Below are positions 56,431-64,000 of a stretch of DNA of 64,000 nt, in pieces. Each line of letters begins with the position of its first letter. Positions within the stretch are counted from its first letter, which is position 1. The stretch is from contig CM121342.1 of NCBI GenBank assembly GCA_051530055.1, forward strand, positions 13,020,001-13,084,000. Reading direction: 5' to 3'. Below the pieces are notes generated by a model. That model worked only from the letters and a program-made list of their open reading frames with translations, made no database searches and was not told where the DNA came from. Position numbers and translations under genes: made by a program. Source of the stretch: Neoechinorhynchus agilis (Eukaryota > Acanthocephala).

Positions 56431-57047
56431 TTCATATAGAATAAAAAATTAGTTCTAAAGAGCATCCTCGTATTCAGGGAAACGAAGGCTGAAACCAAAC
56501 TAAGATCTCATCAAGAGAAGAAGCTTAAGATTAAAATAAATATTTTTTTGAATTGAGATATTTTCCGATTAAGTCTGGCGCCTTAAAGTAACTCAAAGAA
56601 GTAAATAACTGATGAAGCGATTTTCTTGTTATGAATTCAATATTCTCTAGGATCCCCAATGATTTTTTCTCGATTGTTCAAAATATGGTCTTGTAAAACC
56701 GAGTGCATATACATTTGGGGGGTTCAATATTAAAGACCACGCATGGAATCCTGCTTTTACCTCACTATCTTCGTCTTTCTCGAATGATACGGAAGTGTCA
56801 TTGTCAATAGCAGTGATGGTCTTTTCTCAGTGAGTGCTGACGTGATTGAACGCGTATATGAGCTTTTATTGACGTGCGAATATGAGTAAGCGGGGAGGCT
56901 GTTCTTTGTTAGATCCCAGGAAGTCCCGATCAGATGATACATTCTAGACTCGACTCATTGAGTTTGTTTCCTCCCGGTAAACTGAACGGTCAGTGTGTTC
57001 AACCGGAACTTTGTTAGTTGCAAGCCGACGTAGATCAAATATCAAGA

Positions 57048-60000
57048 ATGGATGCTTTAATTCCAGTACTCAATCGACTTCAAGAAGTATTCGCCACTAT
57101 TGGACTCAACGTTCAATGTTCTGATCTTGTTCAACTCCCTCAAATTGTCGTGATTGGAGCACAGGTCACCAATAGAGCGACCGGCTTTGTAACCTCATTG
57201 GCCTCGTCATTTAGAGCTCCGGCAAAAGTTCCGTACTGGAGAATATCGTGGGTAAGGATTTTCTTCCTCGTGGAAATGGAATCGTAACGAGGAGACCACT
57301 GATTCTGCAGCTAGCACGATCGTCCGATGATGAAGGTAAGCTATTTATGAAGAGAGCGTCTGAACTGTTTTTGTTTTCGGTCAAAAATTCGAATATTTAA
57401 TCAAGAGCGACCTTTTCACGCCCAATTTTACCCCTAATTGAACTTATTGTGTAATCCGGTCACTCAAACACTTTGAACCTTCGTAGATAAAGGCAGGCCG
57501 AAGACTGATGATTATGCGATATTCAACCACAATCCAAATAAGATATTTACGGAATTCGGTGAAGTTAGAGATGAGATTGAACGCGAGACCGACCGCGTTA
57601 CAGGTTCTACAAAGGTAATAATGGTATTGGTTTCCCATTTTAAAACGTCTTCATCTTCCTCGATTTCGTTAGAACATTTCACCGGAACCCATTTTGCTAA
57701 AAATATATTCAGACAAATTGATTCCTTTGACACTAGTGGATTTACCTGGGTTAACGAAGGTCGGTTCACGATCTTGTGTGGTCATTTTACGATCAGCCAT
57801 TTCGAATAGGTCCCCGTTGGTGGCCAGCCGGACGATATTGAGTTTCAAATCAAGGATTTAATCATTAGACACATAAAAAATCCAAACACAATAATCTTAG
57901 TCATCACAGCCGCTAACACTGATTTCTCTACTTCTGAAGCTTTAAAGTTGGCAAGGGAAACTGATCCGGAAGGACGCCGAACACTCGCTGTACTCACCAA
58001 ACTTGACATCATGGATCACGGTACCGATGCCTTTGAAGTACTATGTGGTCGTGTTATCAATGTGAAATTGGGAATTATTGGAGTAATCAATAGGTCACAA
58101 AAGGATATTAACGAGTCAAAGCCCATCGATGAAGCTCTCAAATCGGAAACTGCGTTCATTCAACGAGCTTATCCATCAATAGCTGCGCGGCATGGAACTG
58201 CATATCTCACTCGTACGCTAAATAAGGTATTCTGAGAAAATTTATCATCTGTTAAATTCTTTTTTCTTATTTAGCTTTTATTCCAGGGATTTTTGGCTAA
58301 TCACTAATTTCCGATGAAGGCAGGAAAACGTTTGGCACCATTAGTTCTTTAGCCTTTTGGTTTTTATAACTCATTGGGATGCAATTGAAACTTGCCAAAA
58401 TACAAATGACTAGGACATGTGTGGTGATCATAATCCCCCGGATAAAACATAATTCAATTCGATAAAAAAATATGTTTTATCCGGGGATTATGATCACTAC
58501 ACATCTCCAACTCTATCATCCCGAAGGATTTTCTCTCGATAATTAATATCAGTAACCAATCGTCGAGCTCACTTAAAGCGTACTTCGGTGCCTTCCGACG
58601 TCGTCTTATCCCAATAGAATGGGAGTCTTCCTTGGTCTCCAGTGAATTTCAGTTTAGTGTTAATAAGAAATATCATTTTTTTTCGTGGAGCGTCATCTCA
58701 ATGAAGTTCCGTTTATATTAGAGAAATGCAGCAGATTCTTATTGAGCCGTTTTGGAAAATTCAAATCAACTTTTGAATTTATTACCATGATTATTGTAAA
58801 ATGTTCGTTAACATGCCAAGATTCTCTGGTGTGCTTCACCATATCAGGTTATGCCTTCCAGCTTTAAAAAGTCGCATCAATGGTATGCTCTCTCAATTTC
58901 ACTCAATCGTCAGTTCCCTGGGTGAGGGGATCGAGGATAAGGTACGATAGTTATTTAGCTTAAAGACTAACTTAAACTATATACGGCAGCCCCGATTTCT
59001 CCTTCAAGTCATTACGAAGTTTGCAAATCATTACTGTTCCACGATTGAAGGCACCGCTAAAATTATTGAGACATCGGAGTTGACTGGTGGAGCGCGGATC
59101 TGCTATATATTTCACGAAGTTTTCGGAAAAACTTTAGAAGCAGTAAATCCGTTGGTTGGACTTCGTAAACTTGACATCCTTACAGCAATTCGAAACTCCA
59201 CGGTTCGTGGAAAGTTTTTGGTTTTGTCGAACGAATTTTGTGCATCTAGGGACCACGACCAGCCTTATTTGTGCCAGAAGTTTCGTTTGAACTTCTTGTA
59301 AAAAGACAGATCCATCTCCTTAAAGAACCAAGTATTAGATGTGTTGAACTGGTTCACGATGAGCTTCAGCGAGTTGTACAACACTGTGGATTGCAGGTAA
59401 TGCGTAATCACAACGCTAATTCAATGTTTCGTTTCTGTTAGCAATACTCTTATCGGTTTCCTACTCTTCACGATCAGATCGTCGATGTTGTAACGAATTT
59501 GTTAAAACGTCGGTTGCCCACTACTATTGAAATGGTAAAGATCGTCGGTGGCATATCTACTTCCTTTAGCGATTTTCAAAGGTTGAGAACTTGATATTAA
59601 TCGAATTAGCTTATATAAACACGAAGCATCCTGATTTCCACGAAGCGAATCTAATCCATAAAGCAATTCTTGGAACTGGTGCTATTAATCGGGAAGCTCG
59701 GCACTCTCGACCGAATGGAGTGGTGAGTCTTTATCATTCACGGGAGACGCGATTTTTTCCGTTAAGCAAAATCGGACATCAATACGAGCAATCGGCGAGA
59801 GGGGAGAGCTTGAGAATATGGAACAAAATGTACGTTTATGCTTGTATTTACTCTTTAAGGCACGAAGAATTTAACTAAAAAATGTTTTGTTTCCTTCAAA
59901 ACTTTTTCGCCTGTACTAGTCTTCGAATTATTCAACTTTTAATAATCTCTCGATACCACAACAAATAACAATGTCAGTAGATTTAGATGTTAATGTTAAA

Positions 60001-60680
60001 TATCTTGTCCTATATTAAAGTGCAGTTGTTATCGTTTTTTCGAATCCAATCCCAGCAGTGTAAATAATTTTCTGCACTATTTTTATTCCTTACTATTCTT
60101 GAGTTTTTCTCAATCTAGGTGAATCATGGAAGTGATAACGTCGAGCAGCAACAATCCACCAACTATTCCAGCATTCCCGACGTAAATTCAATGATGGGCA
60201 CCGTATCGGGTCAGTTTGAACCAGTTGAATTTACTGGGCAGGTACAAACGCACTTTTATCATTAAGCACACTAATGATTGATATTAAGGACACTGATGCG
60301 ATCACTGTGGACAGTCGATCATTGTCCAACAGGGAAAGAAAAGAGTGTGAAGTAATCGAACGTCTGATTTCTTCGTACTTTGCGATAGTCCGCAAAAGTA
60401 TACAGGACAGTGTCCCTAAAGCAATTATGCATTTCCTGGTCAATGAAATTAAGGACAATCTTCAAAGCGAACTCGTATCTGCACTATATAAAATGGAAAG
60501 CCTCAATGGGCTTCTAGTAGAATCTCCGCATATAGCCGACCAGCGAGCCGATGCACTTAAGATGCTCGAGGTAAGTATATTTTGGCCGTTTGACCTTAAA
60601 ACCCTTTTGTTGTCCTAAAGGCACTTCAAAAAGCCAATTTTATAATAAACGAAATCAGAGAAGCTCCTTTATTAAGATAA
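57048..60680 (+). CDS. DNM1L: dynamin-related protein 1 (mitochondrial/peroxisomal fission GTPase)
   Basis: GTPase domain: [19 protein letters not shown] (P-loop, split by a 50-nt intron), [52 protein letters not shown] (TKxD), [12 protein letters not shown]. Middle domain: [58 protein letters not shown]. Short variable insert ([12 protein letters not shown]). [23 protein letters not shown] ... [18 protein letters not shown]. The start is the ATG at 57048, since [12 protein letters not shown] matches MEALIPVINKLQ. Almost all introns are GT-AG; most are about 48-50 nt, two are longer (about 150 and 400 nt). One intron (58284-58836) is non-canonical. Confidence 0.93.
58284..58837 (+). other. 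553-nt non-canonical intron in DRP1 with paired ends
   Basis: CCAGGGATTTTTGGC (58283-58297) and GCCAAGATTCTCTGG (58815-58829) can pair at 14 of 15 positions counting two G-U. Joining CTTTTATTC to CACCATATC gives [13 protein letters not shown], matching NRLLMHHIRDCLP. One register gives AG...TC; none gives GT-AG. A GT-AG intron ends 9 nt upstream (58227-58274), so CTTTTATTC is left as a tiny exon. Confidence 0.6.
58419..58550 (-). mobile_element. foldback element inside DRP1 intron
   Basis: GTGATCATAATCCCCCGGAT (58422-58443) is inverted at 58476-58498, with AAAACATA arms around an AT-rich loop. The downstream ATCATCCCGAAGGATTTTCT is the reverse of the head found in the elements at 28.97 and 31.69 kb (AAATCCTTCGGG). 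The hammerhead-like part is not recognisable here, so this is a shortened family member. Confidence 0.6.
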
Positions 60681-61129
60681 ATAAAGGCTTTATCTACCGG
60701 GATACTACTGGATTGATACTACTGCTACTAAATGGTGTGTCTTATTGTTGTTATGAATCGGCACTTGCAGGGCAATCCTCGTTGTGATCGTAAATTATAA
60801 CCGCCTCCTTTTTGCCTGAACTTACGTCGAAAGGAGGAATGAAGTTAAGGTGGTTCCTGTGGAGTACGCACAATTAATACACGTATCAAGAAAATGAGAA
60901 ATACTCACAGCTCGGGATTATGAAAGTATCCCATGAGTTTACCGAGCTCACTGCGACTTCGAAGACATGCCGCCTTGCTTTTGATGTAACTAAAAGGAAA
61001 CAGACTTACCGGGTGAACTTCAAGGTACCACTTGAGCTTAAAGTAATTCACGAAGCACTTTTTAGAGATTGTGTTTCTATTTTGACAGGATTTTTACTGA
61101 AACCACAGTTATTTGAGATTTACTAGTTT

Positions 61130-63472
61130 TTACTCAGTATCCTTCCTAAAATCCAGCAGGAGTCGATTCAAGAGAATACTCACAAGAAATTTAATTTTTT
61201 CTTTTGTTCTTCGCTGATGCATCGAACATGCAGCACTTCCAATGGATTTCCAATCAAATTCCTAATGAACGTGCCCAATTTACCATTTGTAAATTCATTG
61301 CAAACTCACAGTGACTTAATACTATGCAGAGGGCAGAAAATCCCTCTATCCAGCACCTTGATTTTGTTATAACTCAAATCCCTATTAGACAAATTTGACT
61401 TTACGATTTTGTGGCTGCAAATCAGCCCTTACAAATATTGGAGTGATTCAAGTGGTCGAAAATATCGAGGATCTAGTTCTTCAAGTTTACATTGACTCAT
61501 AGAACTGAAGAAATTTTTACAAAGGCCTTTCTGTATTTACTTACAGTAACACTAGATTTCTTTGATCTAGAAATATTGAGTTCGGAAGATTCGATATTGG
61601 ATTGTCCCACAAATCTAATCTCCTCAGAGAATGTAACTTATTGAACGTAGTCAGACAAAGGTTCGTTAAATTGTTTCCACTTATATCTCTAAATATAAAT
61701 GCTCATATGGTGTTCGACGAGATCCGTTCTTGCCGTACAATGTTTTAAGATTATGTAGTTCTTCGAATGTCTTGGGATGTAAATGCGTGATTTGGTTTCC
61801 ACCCAGATATCTGAACTTTTAGATGTACACTAGAAAACGCGAGCTGTGAACTTACAGATTCTCTAATTTTCCAAGGCTGTTGAATGTCTGGTAGCTGATT
61901 TGTTCGATTTTATTGTAATTCAGTGACCTTAAGCGGTGTTATGCAGGACGTAAATGTGCCTTGGCGATATTTTTCAACTATTATGCTAGCGGCCTAAAAA
62001 TGTTGGCTTCCTTTAAGAATATATTCTTGTTATAAAGAGGTCATCGGAAGCTGCTGGACAAGAGTGTAATTTCGGCCCAAAAAAGCTGACTTATTGACAA
62101 AATATATCCTCTATCGTTACTTAGTTTAATTTAAGCATTGGCGCGTAACAAATAAAATGATTGTAGCGCCGTTAATTACTGTTATGCGAAACCGTTGAAG
62201 TGTTTGGCTATGCGTTGTTTAAAAAGTAGAGGCTCAACTACCCCATAAATATTGAATCTCCCTAGCCATTCAGAAATTAAATAAACTTACAGTGTGATTA
62301 GTCTTGCGGTTTCCTCGAAAGCAGTCGGTGATATATCGCCCAACCTGTTATTGCTCAAGTCTCTAAATAATAGAATGAAGTCGATCAAAGGTTAGTACAA
62401 AATCCTACAGATCTTCCAAATAAGTCAACTTTACGAATACATTTTTATGTAAGTATCGCAATTTATTGTTGCTTAGATCCCTAAATGTTTTCGTAAATTT
62501 TTACGGCAAGAGCGTACTAAAACCTTACAGTTTTTTAAGGTCCACCAATTTCGAAAATAAATTTGCAAATATTTCGGTCAAATTATTATTGTTTAAAAGC
62601 CTTTTAAATTAAGTATTATTGTGATTAAGGTAAATGAAGATCCTTACAGCGATACAAGTCGCGAGGTCGTTGCAAACGTATTTTCATGCAATTTGTTCAG
62701 TTGATTATTACTCAGATCTCTAAATGATCGTCAATGCTAAAATTCGGACAGAAAGATGGTCGAAAAATTTACAGGTGAAATAGTCGGATCTGTTGCTGAA
62801 ACAATCTTTCTGGAATATCATGGATTTGATTGTATTCCATATACCTATTTATATTTTTAAGCTTCATGTTAAAAAGTTGAAACCAGCACTTACAAATACT
62901 TTAGATTCTTCAATCCAACAAAAGCAGATTCGTCCGGTATCATGATGTTGTTTTGTGAGATGTCGCTATTGTATAGTCTAAATACTAGCAATGGAAAAGA
63001 AATTTACAGTTTTTCCAGTCCTGCTAATTTTTTTAGAATTTTGATTGGGAGATCAGATATTTCCTTTTTGTGTAAGTCCCTAAAAATTAGGCAATTTAAA
63101 AAAGTATACAAGTATCTCTATCGCACAGTAGCCTGATTTTGTCAATGTCACGGCAATCTCTAACTAATGACGCCAGTTTCGGAGAATTCAGAGATCTATA
63201 AGTAGCAGATATATTTAAGGAGATTTTTTTATTAAAGTTCCCACTTACAATACGATGAGTTTCTTTATATCTTTTGGTTCGCCACAGTAACATCCAGTAT
63301 CATTGCAAGATTTCTGAATGTTACTAATGATTTCATTGGTTGATAGACTGAAATTGAGCGCTCGGGTGGAACGGGTCCAGATTAGGGTCATCACAAAGAA
63401 TAATGCGATCATTGTGACACGGCGCTGAAGATAGATTAATTGATTCAATGATTTCTCGCTCGACTTAACCAC
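61130..63472 (-). CDS. leucine-rich repeat protein, one repeat per 72-nt exon
   Basis: Exon 1 (63472-63249): hydrophobic signal segment (MIALFFVMTLIW) and a cysteine cap (CNDTGCYCGEP). Then 14 repeat-bearing exons: 63127-63195, 63008-63079, 62894-62977, 62773-62844, 62648-62719, 62529-62600, 62409-62480, 62291-62362, 61856-61927, 61739-61810, 61545-61688 (144 nt, two repeats), 61433-61495, 61310-61381, 61184-61261, and a last short exon (61145-61130). Most are exactly 72 nt and encode 24-residue repeats such as DLSNNQLNKLHENTF. All introns are GT-AG and mostly 40-60 nt, except one ~360-nt intron (61928-62290). No membrane segment follows the repeats, so it is probably secreted. No cysteine cap is seen at the C-terminus. 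Confidence 0.85.
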
Positions 63473-63529
63473 CTTGAATGATCAGCAAACGACTCCAGTT
63501 GTATATCAATATTTTGCGTTTTAAATTTT

Positions 63530-63608
63530 GTTGTTGATAGGAGAGATAAATGAAATTAAGATTTTATTGGATATTTCGATCCACTATCTCGGATCTTCTT
63601 CAGCGATT
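63530..63608 (-). mobile_element. solo Penelope-like terminus starting at the hammerhead-like motif
   Basis: About 78 bp are almost identical to the ends of the 37-40-kb palindrome, from ATCGCTGAAGAAGATCC through GAAATATCCAATAAAATC to CTCCTATCAACAA. Similarity stops just 5' of CTGAAGA. No coding part. The remaining sequence to 64000 shows no supported gene. Confidence 0.8.
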
Positions 63609-64000
63609 GCTTGTATCATATTGTGGAAACAAAACTCGATTTGTTGTTAAAGCCGACGCGCGAGACATAGGCAGCAATGATTAACCCATTACTAGCAGCA
63701 GTCAAATCTCAGACGCTATAATTCTATAAATAATACCACCAAAAGACATATCGATTATTATGAAACGCTCCATGTGATAATCCATCAGGATTTTGAACTT
63801 TAAACGCGAAATGGGCAATGAATGCCATAACGTAGAAGTTATACTATTTTTTGAAATCTGAATAAACACATTAAGGATAATTTTTATTCTAAATTTGTAT
63901 AACAATTTCATCAGATTTACATATAACTGTTACTTCACTTATACATTTTCATTGTTCTCTGCTGTATTTCTTATCTGAACCTTGCACTAAAGTGTTTTAA

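Overview
The window is animal nuclear DNA, not bacterial. It carries intron-containing genes of animal type: a riboflavin transporter, a TSSK-type kinase, DRP1, MPP-beta, PSTK, RPAP1, NAT9, a RanBP9/10-like protein and an LRR protein. It also has Penelope-like and LINE retroelements, tRNA-headed SINEs and a large satellite. Most introns I could place by protein homology are GT-AG and very short, usually 45-52 nt. A minority (seven in five genes) cannot be GT-AG if the conserved protein is kept, and most of these can be drawn with a 5' AG. A ~47-nt intron mode plus AG-start non-canonical introns fits larvacean tunicates, especially what has been published for Fritillaria. I infer a Fritillaria-like appendicularian at about 50% confidence.

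Layout. 1-8.2 kb: the 3' end of a Penelope-like element, a LINE 3' fragment, then about 28 copies of a ~203-bp satellite in an alternating A/B pattern, interrupted by a second LINE tail. 8.8-13.6 kb: a degenerate peroxiredoxin, a GC-rich LINE scrap, the riboflavin transporter and small unidentified exons. 14-22 kb: duplication copy A with a dual-specificity phosphatase, a second phosphatase paralog and a TSSK-like kinase. 22-25.8 kb: LINE debris and an empty intergenic stretch. 25.9-31 kb: RPAP1 C-terminal domain, foldback element, SINE, PSTK. 31.7-36 kb: a near-perfect foldback, then PMPCB, DNLZ, a COA3-like gene and a BAF-like gene, all on the plus strand and partly tightly packed. 36.7-44.3 kb: duplication copy B, invaded by a MITE and by a ~3-kb palindrome made of two Penelope-like copies. 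44.3-48.5 kb: a long decayed LINE. 49.4-55.5 kb: RanBP9/10-like gene, an unidentified gene, a possible thiamine-pyrophosphokinase-like exon, NAT9. 55.8-56.4 kb: two SINEs. 57-60.7 kb: DRP1. 61.1-63.5 kb: an LRR gene built of 72-nt exons. A Penelope-like terminal scrap lies near the end.

Two themes recur. First, a hammerhead-ribozyme-like core (CUGANGA, one extra base, stem II, GAAA) followed within about 10 nt by AATAAA or a variant occurs at the ends of the Penelope-like elements, in small foldback elements, and on its own. SINEs carry a related core in permuted order. This looks like Penelope-like elements together with retrozyme-like non-autonomous passengers. Second, non-canonical introns with hairpin ends or short flanking direct repeats interrupt conserved genes, and one of them holds a foldback element. 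Together these suggest mobile-element insertions being tolerated as introns. PMPCB, DNLZ and the COA3-like gene all serve mitochondrial import or assembly and may be a co-transcribed cluster.
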